The notes beneath the pieces were generated by a model. That model had not been told where the DNA came from and ran no database searches. It worked only from the letters and a program-made list of their open reading frames with translations. Below, in pieces: positions 42,332 through 52,285 of a stretch of 64,000 bases of DNA. This DNA comes from Oceanotoga teriensis (GTDB taxonomy: Bacteria > Thermotogota > Thermotogae > Petrotogales > Petrotogaceae): NCBI RefSeq assembly GCF_003148465.1, contig NZ_QGGI01000005.1:62001-126000 (forward strand), written 5' to 3'. How positions within the stretch are numbered: the stretch's first letter is position 1; the number at the start of each line of letters is the position of its first letter. The position numbers were made by a program, and so were the translations under genes.

Positions 42332-44721
42332 ATTTTCATCATAAAAGCCTTATTTACATAACCTCTTTTACCTCTGTACTCTATAAAATATCTATCTTTA
42401 TCCAAATCTATTAGATCAACAACTATTCCTCTGGATAAAACAGATATTATTTTTCCTTCTTCATTCCTTATAACAGCTTGATTTGAAATAACTTGTAGTT
42501 TAATATCTTTAAAATTCAGAGAAACATTTTTGGCAGAATAATTACCAGAATCATCGTATGCTTCTATAAGAAGATTTTTACCATATAATCTTTCCAAATT
42601 TATTTTATAATTTATATTAAAAACTTTATTATTAACAGGAATATTTTCATCAAGAATTCTTATATTTTTTACAATTCCATTATCTATAACATTTATCATT
42701 ATATAAGAATTATTAACAGTATAAGATAATTCATCTACAACATTTATAACTGGAGGTTCTTTTTCTTTTAAAGACAAAGAATCTATCTTTTTAAAGTTAA
42801 GACTTTCGAATAAACTTATAGGATTATATTTCAAGAAGTATTTTTTTTCAAACTCTTCAGATATATTGGTAATATAATCGCCATTATCTTTAAAAGAAAC
42901 ATATTTACCATCTGAAAATATCATTATATTTGCAACATTTTTTTTCTCTTGAATATCCCAAATCCTAATAATATTTTCATTACTTATAGAAACTAAATAC
43001 CTTCCTCCTGAGTCGAAAGAAACATCAAAAACACTTTCATTATTAGCAGTTAATATACTGTTCAAAGAAGAATCTTTAGAATTCCACAAATAAATACTAC
43101 CGTCTTCAGAACCTGAAGATATCAAAGCTCCATCTTTAGACCAATCAAGTATATTTATAGCTCCAGTTGAAATTCCAGTTCTACTGATTATATTTGAAAA
43201 ATAAGGATCCCAAATTTCCATTATCCCATCAAATCCCCCAAGAGCAAGTAAATTACTTGAATTAGACCATTCGACAGACCATATATTATATTTAAAATCG
43301 TTCAAATATCTGACATTGCTTTTATCAAAAGGATATTGTATTAAACTAACTTTCTTATCCAATCCACTAACAGCCATAATATTACTATCCTTGTTAAAAT
43401 CTATATCTTTAATCCAATTTGAATGAAGCTTATCAATTTTTTTGAATAATTTCATGTCTGGATAGGAATATATGTATAAATTCGAATCCCAACCTCCAAC
43501 AGCTATATAGCTATTATCTTTAGATACTTTTACAACATTTAAATTAGAATCAGAAACTTTCAATTTATTAATTATACTACCATTATCAAGATCATAAACA
43601 TATAAAAATCCTTCTCTATCAACACCAATGAGTTTAAAATCATAAGTTATATCAAATGATGTAAACAATATAGGTGTTTTAAAAAACTTCTCTATTCTTG
43701 CAGTGGAAGAATTTATTATTGCAAGATTTGATCTCTGATCCATATAAACTATCTTATCATCTATCCACAAAACTCCTGATGGTTCACTGGCAAAATTTTC
43801 AAATACTTTTTTTAATATTCCAGTTGTTATATCAACGATGTATATATTTTCTCCATCTGAAATATATATAAATTTCCAATCATAAGACCACTCTATCGCT
43901 TTTATTTTATAATCAAGATTTTTCAAATTCAAAGTTGAAAACATGGTATCAAAACTATAAACTTTCAAATCATTATTTGAAAATAAAACTGAAAAATAAT
44001 TATTATTTGGAGAAAATATAACTTTTGAAATAGAATTTTGAAGATATATAGTATTTCTATGAATAAAATTCATATCAAATATACTTATTCTACCATCTAC
44101 AGAAAAAACTATTATTTCATCATTAACCTTAAAAATATCTCTTATAAGGCTATTAGAAACTTTTTTATTTTGATTATGACCATCATTTATATTTATAAAA
44201 AATATATTTCCTTCAGAATCACCAATAGATATCTCATCTGAATTTAAAAAAGAAATCGAATGAATAGAATTTTCCATAATTTTTTTATAAACAAGTCTTC
44301 TTTTTTGATAATTATAAACATAAAAGCCTCTATCCATAGAAGAAAAAGCTATAAAATTCCCATAACTTTTAATAGATATTATATTATCAGAAGCTTCATT
44401 TATTTGAAAATTCAAAATGGATGATTCTCTATTAAAAACATCTATAGTACCATTATAATTACCACTAAAAAAATATTTTTCATCTTCCGACCAAACACCA
44501 TTAAAAGGTTTTGAAGATGTTTCAAAATAATTCATAATACTAAAATCCTTGGAATCATAGACCTTTATATAATCTTCATAAATGAAAGATATAAAATTAT
44601 TATAAGGACTTTTTATAAGTACCTTTATATCTGAAGTATCGTATGAACTTAAAACAACATCAACAGCAAATGAAAGAGCTAATTGAATAATAAAAACAAA
44701 AATAAAAATATATTTTTTCAT
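42316..44721 (-). CDS. Secreted WD40-like repeat protein with C-terminal SH3-like domain
   Basis: After a signal peptide (MKKYIFIFVFIIQLALSFA) there are about two seven-bladed propellers' worth of WD40-like repeats (about residues 25-620). Clear blades are GVWSEDEKYFFSGNYNGTIDVFN, NILDWSKDGALISSGSEDGSIYLWN and DVSFDSGGRYLVSISNENIIRIWD. A linker and an Ig-like segment (about 655-735) lead to a bacterial SH3-like domain, from about LQVISNQAVIRNEEGKIISVL to RYFIEYRGKRGYVNKAFM. The 801 residues are complete. It probably sits in the periplasm and binds wall or protein partners. Its role is unknown. Confidence 0.78.
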   Translation of the reverse strand: MKKYIFIFVFIIQLALSFAVDVVLSSYDTSDIKVLIKSPYNNFISFIYEDYIKVYDSKDFSIMNYFETSSKPFNGVWSEDEKYFFSGNYNGTIDVFNRESSILNFQINEASDNIISIKSYGNFIAFSSMDRGFYVYNYQKRRLVYKKIMENSIHSISFLNSDEISIGDSEGNIFFININDGHNQNKKVSNSLIRDIFKVNDEIIVFSVDGRISIFDMNFIHRNTIYLQNSISKVIFSPNNNYFSVLFSNNDLKVYSFDTMFSTLNLKNLDYKIKAIEWSYDWKFIYISDGENIYIVDITTGILKKVFENFASEPSGVLWIDDKIVYMDQRSNLAIINSSTARIEKFFKTPILFTSFDITYDFKLIGVDREGFLYVYDLDNGSIINKLKVSDSNLNVVKVSKDNSYIAVGGWDSNLYIYSYPDMKLFKKIDKLHSNWIKDIDFNKDSNIMAVSGLDKKVSLIQYPFDKSNVRYLNDFKYNIWSVEWSNSSNLLALGGFDGIMEIWDPYFSNIISRTGISTGAINILDWSKDGALISSGSEDGSIYLWNSKDSSLNSILTANNESVFDVSFDSGGRYLVSISNENIIRIWDIQEKKNVANIMIFSDGKYVSFKDNGDYITNISEEFEKKYFLKYNPISLFESLNFKKIDSLSLKEKEPPVINVVDELSYTVNNSYIMINVIDNGIVKNIRILDENIPVNNKVFNINYKINLERLYGKNLLIEAYDDSGNYSAKNVSLNFKDIKLQVISNQAVIRNEEGKIISVLSRGIVVDLIDLDKDRYFIEYRGKRGYVNKAFMMKINPEN

Positions 44722-44788
44722 ATAATAACCTCACATTCAAATATCATATATATTATACCATAAATCAATGTTTAGAAATTGCTTTTTG

Positions 44789-44817
44789 TTGTTTTTTAGG
44801 CGTTTTTGTTGTAAAAT
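44789..44817 (+). promoter_or_regulatory. Promoter of dnaN
   Basis: TTGTTT (44789-44794), 17 bases, TAAAAT (44812-44817), 40 bases before the dnaN ATG. Confidence 0.6.
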
Positions 44818-44857
44818 AGAAATATGAAAAAAACAAATATAATGAGGAGGATGAAAA

Positions 44858-45970
44858 ATGACTTTCGAAATAGAAAAAAAGGGTTTAAATAACGCCTTAG
44901 AAATGGCAAGTAATGCCGTTGCCAGAAAAACAACAAACCCCGTCTTAGCAGGAATAAAAATGCATGCAACCAAAGATAAGTTACATATATATGCAACAGA
45001 CTTACAAACTGGATTTCATATATCTCTTGATTCAAAAAATAATGATGAAGAATTTTCATGTGTTGTAGATCAAAAAGTTTTTTCTGAAATAGTAAAAACA
45101 TTACCAGATGGACTCATAAAAATAACTTATAATGAAATACTTGAAGTTGAATCTGGAAACTCCAGTTTCAAAATTCCCACTATGGGTGCAGAAGAATTTC
45201 CAAAAGTTATACCAGATGTAATGGGAAGTACATTAGAACTTGAAAAAGATACTATATTAAAAATGATAGAAAAAGTAATATTTTGTGCTTTAAAAGACTC
45301 AGACCCATTATCAAAAAATTTAAATGGTGTTTATTGGGATTTCAGAGAAGGAGGATACTTAACCTTAGTTGCATCAGATAGTTATAGACTCGCATTATCT
45401 GAAAACAAAATTCAAGAAGATACAATTCCTTCATCTTTTCTTCTTTCATTAAAAAGTATGGAAGAATTGAAAATCGTACTCTCTAATTCCAAAACAGAAA
45501 AAATAAAATTAAATTTTGATGGTTCAAGAGCTTTATTTCATTTTGATGATGAAAATATAGAACTCGTTTTAAATGTTGTAGATGCAAAATATCCTAATTA
45601 CACCGATATAATTCCACAAGCTTTTAAAACAAAGATGACTATATCAAATTCACAGTTCATGAGCTCTTTAAAAAGAGTATCAATTGCTGCTGGAAAAACA
45701 GAACAAATAAAAATGCAAATAGAAGAAGACTCTATAACCTTTACTGCAAACTCTCCGGATGTAGGAGAAGCAACAGAAACTCTTCCTATAGAAAAAGATG
45801 GAGAAGACATGTTAATAGCTTATTCACCAAGATTTTTAAGAGAAGCAATTGAAAAAATTGAAACAACAGAAATAGAATTCAATATATCTGGAGATATAAA
45901 TCCCACTATATTAAAACCAATTCAAGATAATAGCTATATGTATATAGTTATGCCTACAAGGTGGGCATGA
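44858..45970 (+). CDS. dnaN: DNA polymerase III beta subunit (sliding clamp)
   Basis: The clamp tethers polymerase to DNA. The 370 residues follow the three-domain layout: NPVLAGIKMHATKDKLHIYATDLQTGFHISL in domain I, LNGVYWDFREGGYLTLVASDSYRLALSE in domain II, and the terminal YMYIVMPTRW in domain III. dnaA is not adjacent, so the usual dnaA-dnaN origin arrangement is absent here. It overlaps ispF (ATGATG at its stop). Confidence 0.96.
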   Translation: MTFEIEKKGLNNALEMASNAVARKTTNPVLAGIKMHATKDKLHIYATDLQTGFHISLDSKNNDEEFSCVVDQKVFSEIVKTLPDGLIKITYNEILEVESGNSSFKIPTMGAEEFPKVIPDVMGSTLELEKDTILKMIEKVIFCALKDSDPLSKNLNGVYWDFREGGYLTLVASDSYRLALSENKIQEDTIPSSFLLSLKSMEELKIVLSNSKTEKIKLNFDGSRALFHFDDENIELVLNVVDAKYPNYTDIIPQAFKTKMTISNSQFMSSLKRVSIAAGKTEQIKMQIEEDSITFTANSPDVGEATETLPIEKDGEDMLIAYSPRFLREAIEKIETTEIEFNISGDINPTILKPIQDNSYMYIVMPTRWA

Positions 45971-46470
45971 TGTTAAAAGTAGGTTTTGGATATGATGTTC
46001 ATGCATTGGTAAAAGGAAGAAAATTAATATTGGGTGGTTTAGATATTAAACATCCGAATGATCTTGGTCTTTCAGGTCATTCGGATGCTGATGTATTATT
46101 ACATGCTTTGATAGACTCATTAATAAGTATTTCTAATTACGGTTCAATAGGAGAACTCTTTCCAGAAAATAAAGAAAATAAAGATATAAGTAGTCTTATC
46201 TTGCTGGAAAAAACTGTTAAAAAATTGAATAATGATTATATTTTAAAAATAAACAATATAGATATAACTGTAATAAGTAAAAGTATAAGAATAACTGAAA
46301 TAAGAAATGATATATCAAAAAAAATAGAAAAAATATTAAAAATAAAAAAAGACCAGATAAACATAAAGGGGAAAAGCGGTAACTCCATAGGAAATGCTGG
46401 AAATGATAAAGCTATTGAAACTTACTGTGTAATTCTTGCTGAAATACAAAGAAGGGATAAAAATGAATGA
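45970..46470 (+). CDS. ispF: 2-C-methyl-D-erythritol 2,4-cyclodiphosphate synthase IspF
   Basis: IspF cyclises CDP-ME-2-phosphate in the non-mevalonate isoprenoid pathway, with a metal held by D9, H11 and a later His. It reads KVGFGYDVHALVKGRKLILGG, then LGLSGHSDADVLLHALIDSL, with GNAGNDKAIETYCVIL at the C terminus. Two adjacent ATGs (45967, 45970) follow AAGGTG; the second has better spacing. The 166-residue length is normal. Confidence 0.93.
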   Translation: MLKVGFGYDVHALVKGRKLILGGLDIKHPNDLGLSGHSDADVLLHALIDSLISISNYGSIGELFPENKENKDISSLILLEKTVKKLNNDYILKINNIDITVISKSIRITEIRNDISKKIEKILKIKKDQINIKGKSGNSIGNAGNDKAIETYCVILAEIQRRDKNE

Positions 46471-47581
46471 AAAAACTTCTCGAAACTTTACATTATTAAC
46501 AATGTTCATATTATCCTTAATTTCAAATACAGTTGCCCCACTCATGACAACAATACAAGACACCTTTTCAATAACAGTTGCAACATCATCCATGATCCCA
46601 GTAATGACTACCGTTGGTGTATTAATATCTAATTTGAGTGGAAGTCTATTAATAGCTCAATTGGGATTAAAAACATTTTTAAATATTTCATTGATAGAAG
46701 CCTTAATCGGAAGCATTATTTTTTTAATTTCAAAAAATTTTACAATGGTATTAATAGCAGTTTTCTTTATAGGAGCTTCTACAGGTAGTGGATTCATGAG
46801 CTTGAGCAGTATAACAGCTCATCTTTCAGAAAAATACAAAAATTTTGGTACATTGAATGGTTTTTTTGGAGTTGGAGGAATAGTTGCTCCATTTCTTGCT
46901 GGAATATTTATAAAAAATAATATAAATTTTAGAACTATATATATATCATACATAGTAATATTAATAATTATGATGTTCTCATTAAACACAAGAAAAATAA
47001 TAAAAAATATAAAATATGAGCCAATAAATATAATAGAAGCTTCAACAATAATAAGCAAAAAAACAGTCATATTACCTTTATTATTATTCTTACTTTATTC
47101 TGGAACAGAAATAAGTGTAATAACTTGGTCTGGAAATTTTTTAAACACTGAAATAGGCTTAACAAAATCAAATTCATCTATATACTTGAGTATATTCTGG
47201 ATATTATTTACTTTCGCAAGATTTGTAACAAATTATTTGAATAAAAAGATAACTTCTTTAAAAACTATACAATATTTTTCTATTCTCTTCATAATAAACT
47301 TAATACTACTATTAACAACCAAAAATCCTATATTTTTTATACTAATAGGTCTATCATTTGGTCCAATATTTCCTTCAGCTCAAAACTATTCTTCAAATAT
47401 ATTAAATGGTAGAGAACTTGGACTATTCAATGGCCTAACCTTCGCAGCAACGGGATTGGGAGCTTTAATAATATCACCAATAATGGGAATAATAGGAGAA
47501 AGCAATCTCTATATGTCATTTTCAGTACCATTTTTAACCTTTGCAATAATAGTAATATTAACTAAAATTCTACATAAATAA
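46463..47581 (+). CDS. Major facilitator superfamily transporter
   Basis: The 372-residue protein has about twelve hydrophobic segments and short loops, fitting MFS; SLSSITAHLSEKYKNFGTLNGFFGVGGIVAPFLAG is an MFS-like loop/helix region, and FGPIFPSAQNYSSNILNGRELGLFNG is the matching later half. I see no substrate signature; sugar- or drug-type efflux are options. The ATG 46463 is favoured by an AAGGG site; it overlaps the ispF stop by 8 bases. ComM follows. Confidence 0.82.
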   Translation: MNEKTSRNFTLLTMFILSLISNTVAPLMTTIQDTFSITVATSSMIPVMTTVGVLISNLSGSLLIAQLGLKTFLNISLIEALIGSIIFLISKNFTMVLIAVFFIGASTGSGFMSLSSITAHLSEKYKNFGTLNGFFGVGGIVAPFLAGIFIKNNINFRTIYISYIVILIIMMFSLNTRKIIKNIKYEPINIIEASTIISKKTVILPLLLFLLYSGTEISVITWSGNFLNTEIGLTKSNSSIYLSIFWILFTFARFVTNYLNKKITSLKTIQYFSILFIINLILLLTTKNPIFFILIGLSFGPIFPSAQNYSSNILNGRELGLFNGLTFAATGLGALIISPIMGIIGESNLYMSFSVPFLTFAIIVILTKILHK

Positions 47582-47601
47582 TCTGGGAGGGGGATATCCT
47601 G

Positions 47602-49101
47602 GTGAAATATTCAAGATTAAAGACAGGAGCAATAAATGGATTTAATGTTGAAGAAATACTTGTAGAAATAGATATAAACTCAAGATCAACAATTCAAAAC
47701 TTTAAAATAGTTGGCATGCCAGCAACATCAATAAAAGAAAGTGAAAAAAGAATATTAAGTTCAATTAGAAATAGTAATTATAGAGTGCCAAATGGCTCAA
47801 TAATAGCAAATCTATCACCAAGTTCAATAAAAAAGGAAGGTTCACATTTTGACCTTCCTGTTGCATTATCTATTCTTGAAGCATCTAAACAAATAAAATC
47901 AATACCAGAAAATTTATATACTTTTGGTGAACTTGGTTTAAACGGAGAAATAAGACCTGTAAATGGTATAACTCTTTATTTAATGGAAATAAAAAATAAA
48001 ATAAAAAATAGCAAATTCATAATACCGAGAGAAAATCAAGATGAAAGTCAATTCATAAAAAAAGAAGATATATTTGTAATAGATCATATAAAAGACATAG
48101 AAAAAATATTATTGGGAAAAACAGAAAATTATAAACCAAAAATAGATAAAATAATAGAAGAAATATCAGATTTAGATTTTTCAGAAATAAAAGGTCAATT
48201 TCTAACAAAAAGGGCCATAGAAATAGCCGCCTGTGGATTTCATAATATAATAATGAATGGACCTCCAGGTTCAGGTAAAACAATGATAGCCAGAAGAATT
48301 CCAACGATACTCCCAAACATGACTAAAGAAGAAATAATAGAAACAACAAAGATATACTCTATTTCTGGAATGATAAACAAAATCATAGAAAAAAGACCTT
48401 TTAGAGCACCTCATCATACAGCTTCATCAGCTTCAGTTATTGGTGGGGGTTCAAATCCAAGACCAGGTGAAATAAGTCTTGCGCATAATGGAGTACTTTT
48501 TATGGATGAATTTCCTGAATATAAAACAGATGTAATAGAAGCCTTAAGACAACCTTTAGAAGATGGAAAAGTTACAATTGCAAGATCAAAGGCTTATGCA
48601 GAATATCCTGCAAAATTTATGCTCGTAGCAGCTCAAAATCCTTGTCCTTGTGGATATTATGGTGACAAAGAAAAAGAATGCACATGCTCTATGGTGCAAA
48701 TAATGAATTATAATAAAAAAATATCCGGACCCATATTAGATAGAATCGATATAAGAATATCAGTTCCAAGAGTAAAAATAGATGAATTAATGTCAAAAGA
48801 TCCTGCTGAAAAATCTGAAAACATAAAAGAAAGAGTTTCTAAAAGTGCTCTTATTCAATTAAAAAGACAAAATAAATTGAATGGGAAATTAAATAATAAA
48901 GAATTAAAAAAATTTTCTAACATGTCGGATAAAACAGAAGAATTTCTAAAAAACACTTCAAAAAAATTAAATTTAACTGCAAGATCTGTAAACAGAATAA
49001 TAAAAGTATCTAGAACAATCGCTGATATGGATGAAAAAAAAGATATACAAATAAAACATTTAGCAGAAGCTTTTAATTATAGAGGAAAAGATTTATTTTA
49101 A
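47602..49101 (+). CDS. comM: YifB/ComM-type magnesium chelatase-like AAA+ protein
   Basis: ComM is a hexameric helicase that promotes branch migration during transformation. The 499 residues have a ChlI-like N-terminal domain (about 20-170, including GMPATSIKESEKRI), the Walker A GPPGSGKTMIARR, Walker B LFMDEFPEY, and RPFRAPHHTASSASVIGGG. A cysteine cluster, NPCPCGYYGDKEKECTCS, and the C-terminal helical ChlI domain complete it. It starts with GTG, preceded by GGGAGGGGG. Confidence 0.93.
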   Translation: MKYSRLKTGAINGFNVEEILVEIDINSRSTIQNFKIVGMPATSIKESEKRILSSIRNSNYRVPNGSIIANLSPSSIKKEGSHFDLPVALSILEASKQIKSIPENLYTFGELGLNGEIRPVNGITLYLMEIKNKIKNSKFIIPRENQDESQFIKKEDIFVIDHIKDIEKILLGKTENYKPKIDKIIEEISDLDFSEIKGQFLTKRAIEIAACGFHNIIMNGPPGSGKTMIARRIPTILPNMTKEEIIETTKIYSISGMINKIIEKRPFRAPHHTASSASVIGGGSNPRPGEISLAHNGVLFMDEFPEYKTDVIEALRQPLEDGKVTIARSKAYAEYPAKFMLVAAQNPCPCGYYGDKEKECTCSMVQIMNYNKKISGPILDRIDIRISVPRVKIDELMSKDPAEKSENIKERVSKSALIQLKRQNKLNGKLNNKELKKFSNMSDKTEEFLKNTSKKLNLTARSVNRIIKVSRTIADMDEKKDIQIKHLAEAFNYRGKDLF

Positions 49102-49118
49102 ATATAGGGGGAATAAAA

Positions 49119-50003
49119 TTGAAAAACTTTGATGATTTAATTTTAAAAGCAAAAAAGGGTGGAAAAAAAAGAGTTGTTGTTGTTGGGGCTGAAGATATCG
49201 AAGCAATAAAAGCTGTTTCAGAAGCAGAACAAGAAGGATTTGCAGAACCTATTCTTGTTGGGAACAAAGAAAAAATTGAAGAAAACTTAAAAATAATAGA
49301 AAAAAACTATCAAATAATAGAAGCAGATTCAGTAGAAGATGCTGCTGGAAAAGGCGTAAGATTAGTTTCTTCATCGACAGCTGATGTACTTATGAAAGGT
49401 AATATAAAAACATCAACATTATTAAAAGCTGTCTTAAATAAAGAATGGGGATTAAGAACTGGAAATGTTTTATCTCACTGTGCAGTAATAGAAACTGAAC
49501 ACTTACAAAAATTAATAATGGTAACAGATGGTGGAATGATAATAAATCCAACACTGAAAGAAAAAATTTCGATAATAGATAATTCAGTTTCACTCGCCCA
49601 TTCAATTGGTATAGATATCCCAAAAGTTGCATTAATAGCTGCTGTAGAGGTTGTAAACCCAGATATGCAAGCTACTATGGATGCTGCAATACTAACTCAA
49701 ATGAATAAAAGACATCAAATAAAAAATTGTATTATAGATGGTCCTCTTGGTATAGATAATGCGCTTGATATGATGGCAGCTAAAATAAAGAAAGTAGATG
49801 GTGATGTAGCGGGAAAAGCAGACATATTAGTTGTTCCCGATATACACTCTGGAAACTTCTTAGGAAAATCCGCAATATACTTTGCAGGTGGTAAAATAGC
49901 TGGCTTAATTTTAGGAGCAAAAGCTCCAATAATAGTCGTATCAAGAGCAAATGATTCAAAATCTAAATTAGCCTCTCTAGCGCTTGGAGTTTTGAATGCT
50001 TAA
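49119..50003 (+). CDS. Phosphate butyryltransferase/acetyltransferase family enzyme
   Basis: The 294 residues carry the phosphate acyltransferase fold: KKRVVVVGAEDIEAIKAVSEAEQEGFAEPILVGN, then SSSTADVLMKGNIKTSTLLKAVLNKEWGLRTGNVLSHCAV, and CIIDGPLGIDNALD with an IYFAGGKIAGLILGAKAPI ending. It would interconvert acyl-CoA and acyl phosphate. It resembles phosphate butyryltransferase (Ptb) in size, but no butyrate kinase gene is adjacent, and the chain length is not shown by sequence. Start TTG with AGGGGG. It overlaps the ComEC-like gene by 8 bases. Confidence 0.85.
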   Translation: MKNFDDLILKAKKGGKKRVVVVGAEDIEAIKAVSEAEQEGFAEPILVGNKEKIEENLKIIEKNYQIIEADSVEDAAGKGVRLVSSSTADVLMKGNIKTSTLLKAVLNKEWGLRTGNVLSHCAVIETEHLQKLIMVTDGGMIINPTLKEKISIIDNSVSLAHSIGIDIPKVALIAAVEVVNPDMQATMDAAILTQMNKRHQIKNCIIDGPLGIDNALDMMAAKIKKVDGDVAGKADILVVPDIHSGNFLGKSAIYFAGGKIAGLILGAKAPIIVVSRANDSKSKLASLALGVLNA

Positions 50004-51279
50004 AAAAGAATTCAAAATACCTTATTTTTTTGAACTCTTCATAATAACAATAATAACTATTTCAATTTCAAAAATAAATGCAATTGCAGGTATTTTATCT
50101 GCAATTGCATTTATTATTTTATATTTAATAAAAAAAAATTACACAAAATCAATATTGATAATACCCATAATATTAAATATGTTTTTAATTTCAGATATTC
50201 CAAATAAATCATTGGGAATGCTTGGAACAATAATAGACAAAGATGATGGTAAATATAAAATAATGATAAACAAATTCTATGATGAAAATTGGAAAAAAAC
50301 AAACAAAATTTATATAACTTATTATTCAAAATTCTCAGTTGAACCATTAAAAAATGGACAAAAAATCTATCTATATGGTAAAAAACAAAATAATAACATA
50401 ATAAAAACAGATTACATTGCAACTAAAGGAAATAAATCAATACTTCAAATAAAAGATCTAATAATAAATCAATTAAAAAATAGACTAAAAGATCCTAATA
50501 CTTTCGACATAGTAAAATCAAGTATTATGGGAAATATACAAAATAAAGAAAAATTTAAAAAAACAGGAACATTACATCTATTTGCTGTATCTGGATTTCA
50601 TGTATATATAATATACTTTATCATATCTAAAATAATAAATTTATTAATATACAAAAAAAACATACGATTAATACTTTCAACAATAATAATAAATTTCTAT
50701 TTAATACTAACAGGATTTTCTGCAAGTTCATTAAGAGCTGTATTATTATTAAGCATAATAAACATATTTAAGATATTAGATCTACAATATGATAGTCTAA
50801 ACATATTATCTTTAATAGGATATATAAATCTCATAATAATCCCAGAAAACCTACAAAACATAGGATTTTTAATGAGTTATTCAGCTACATTTATGATACT
50901 GTACACAAATAAAAAGCTGTATAAGTCAAAAATAAAAAATATAATAATACCCATATCAGCTTATATAGGTATATTTCCAATTTCTTTATATTCGTTTGGA
51001 GAAATATCATTATCAGGAATAATAATAACTCCAATAATTTCTCCTATAATAGGACTATTAATATTATTAGGTTTTTTTAATATATTAATAAATTCTGTAA
51101 TTTTACAATCATTCACAAATACAATAAGTAGTGGAATATTAAACTTTCTAAAAATATTTGAAAATATTCCGCTATTAAAAATTGAAAATAACTTTTTAAT
51201 ATTTATAATATGGTGCATAATATTCATTTTTTATATTATAATTTTAAATCATTTAATAAAACCAAGACCTTTAAGATAA
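49996..51279 (+). CDS. ComEC/Rec2-family membrane protein lacking the C-terminal hydrolase domain
   Basis: ComEC forms the inner-membrane channel for incoming single-stranded DNA. The protein (427 residues) has N-terminal membrane segments, an OB-like DUF4131-type region (about 75-140) and a Competence domain with the diagnostic HLFAVSGFHVYIIYFII near residue 195 and TGFSASSLRAVLLLS. About six further membrane segments lead to the end. The beta-lactamase-fold domain of long ComEC proteins is absent, as in some shorter family members. It overlaps the convergent gene at 51249 by 31 bases tail to tail. Confidence 0.85.
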   Translation: MLKKEFKIPYFFELFIITIITISISKINAIAGILSAIAFIILYLIKKNYTKSILIIPIILNMFLISDIPNKSLGMLGTIIDKDDGKYKIMINKFYDENWKKTNKIYITYYSKFSVEPLKNGQKIYLYGKKQNNNIIKTDYIATKGNKSILQIKDLIINQLKNRLKDPNTFDIVKSSIMGNIQNKEKFKKTGTLHLFAVSGFHVYIIYFIISKIINLLIYKKNIRLILSTIIINFYLILTGFSASSLRAVLLLSIINIFKILDLQYDSLNILSLIGYINLIIIPENLQNIGFLMSYSATFMILYTNKKLYKSKIKNIIIPISAYIGIFPISLYSFGEISLSGIIITPIISPIIGLLILLGFFNILINSVILQSFTNTISSGILNFLKIFENIPLLKIENNFLIFIIWCIIFIFYIIILNHLIKPRPLR

Positions 51280-52133
51280 TTTTGAGCAACAACTTTTGGT
51301 TCATATCCTTCAACATCAACTAAATAATTAAGCCTTATCATTATATCTTCATTCAAATACCTTTTTAAAGGTTTTAAAATATCTTTGATTTCAGGATATT
51401 TATCCAATATTTCTTTTCGAACCATAACAGACGGATAATATGCTGGAAAAAAGTTTTTATCATCATTTAAAACAATTAAATCATATTTTAAAATTAAAGC
51501 ATCTGTAGAATAAACCATTGAAACATCTATTTTTTTACTATTAAGAGCTGTATAAGTCAAACCAGCTTCCATAGTTTTAATATTCACTCTTGGAACATCC
51601 ATCTCATAATAACTTAAAACAGAAAAAATACCATCTGCTCTTTGATAATATTCTGGATTAACACCAAAAATAATATCTTTATTTTCTTTCAAATATTCAG
51701 AAAGATCACTCAAAGAATAAATATTATTCTTTTCTGAAAACTCTCTTCTAACAGCCATTCCATAAGTATTATTAAAATTTATCATATCTAACCAAACTAT
51801 AGAATTTTTTTCTAAATCTTCTTTTGCCACTAGTTCAAATAATTTAACTGGATCATAAATTCTTTCATCTTTCTTAAAATATGCAGCCCAAGCTGTTCCT
51901 GTATATTCTGGATATATATCAACTTGACCTGTTTCAATTGCCTTTCTCAATGGAAATGAAGAAAGACCAAAATTTTCTTTTATTTCAAAACCATTTTCTT
52001 TCAAAAGTTCGGATACTAAATTTGATACAATATACCCTTCTGTAAACATCTTTGCTCCAATGATCAATTCTTTAGTAGCAAATAAATTTAATATTAAAAT
52101 CATAAACAAAAAAATAGTTAACTTTTTCTTCAT
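51249..52133 (-). CDS. Glycine betaine/choline-type ABC substrate-binding protein (OpuAC/OsmF family), orphan
   Basis: The 294 residues begin with a signal-like segment (MKKKLTIFLFMILILNLFA) that lacks a lipobox Cys. The OpuAC domain is shown by KELIIGAKMFTEGYIVSNLVSELLKENGFEIK, DIYPEYTGTAW and SVMVRKEILDKYPEIKDIL. The final LVDVEGYEPKVVAQNYLKGLG also fits. No permease or ATPase gene is adjacent. ATG 52133 follows GGAGGTG by six bases. Substrate by family: quaternary ammonium osmolytes or similar. Confidence 0.85.
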   Translation of the reverse strand: MKKKLTIFLFMILILNLFATKELIIGAKMFTEGYIVSNLVSELLKENGFEIKENFGLSSFPLRKAIETGQVDIYPEYTGTAWAAYFKKDERIYDPVKLFELVAKEDLEKNSIVWLDMINFNNTYGMAVRREFSEKNNIYSLSDLSEYLKENKDIIFGVNPEYYQRADGIFSVLSYYEMDVPRVNIKTMEAGLTYTALNSKKIDVSMVYSTDALILKYDLIVLNDDKNFFPAYYPSVMVRKEILDKYPEIKDILKPLKRYLNEDIMIRLNYLVDVEGYEPKVVAQNYLKGLGFIK

Positions 52134-52210
52134 CAAAAACACCTCCTATTTTTATATTTAAATAATATCATATTTTTAAATTATTTTAAAATTTAACATT
52201 TTTATACCAT

Positions 52211-52239
52211 TTGACTTTAAAGAAAATAAATATTATAAT
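52211..52239 (+). promoter_or_regulatory. Promoter of the glutathione peroxidase gene
   Basis: TTGACT (52211-52216), 17 bases, TATAAT (52234-52239), 46 bases before the ATG. Confidence 0.85.
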
Positions 52240-52285
52240 TGATTTATATAGATTAAATCTAAAAAAATTAAAAAGAGGTGGTAAA

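Noticed and set aside
44722-44857. Replication origin next to dnaN
   Set aside because: No dnaA gene and no recognisable cluster of DnaA boxes (TTATCCACA-type) in the short upstream region.
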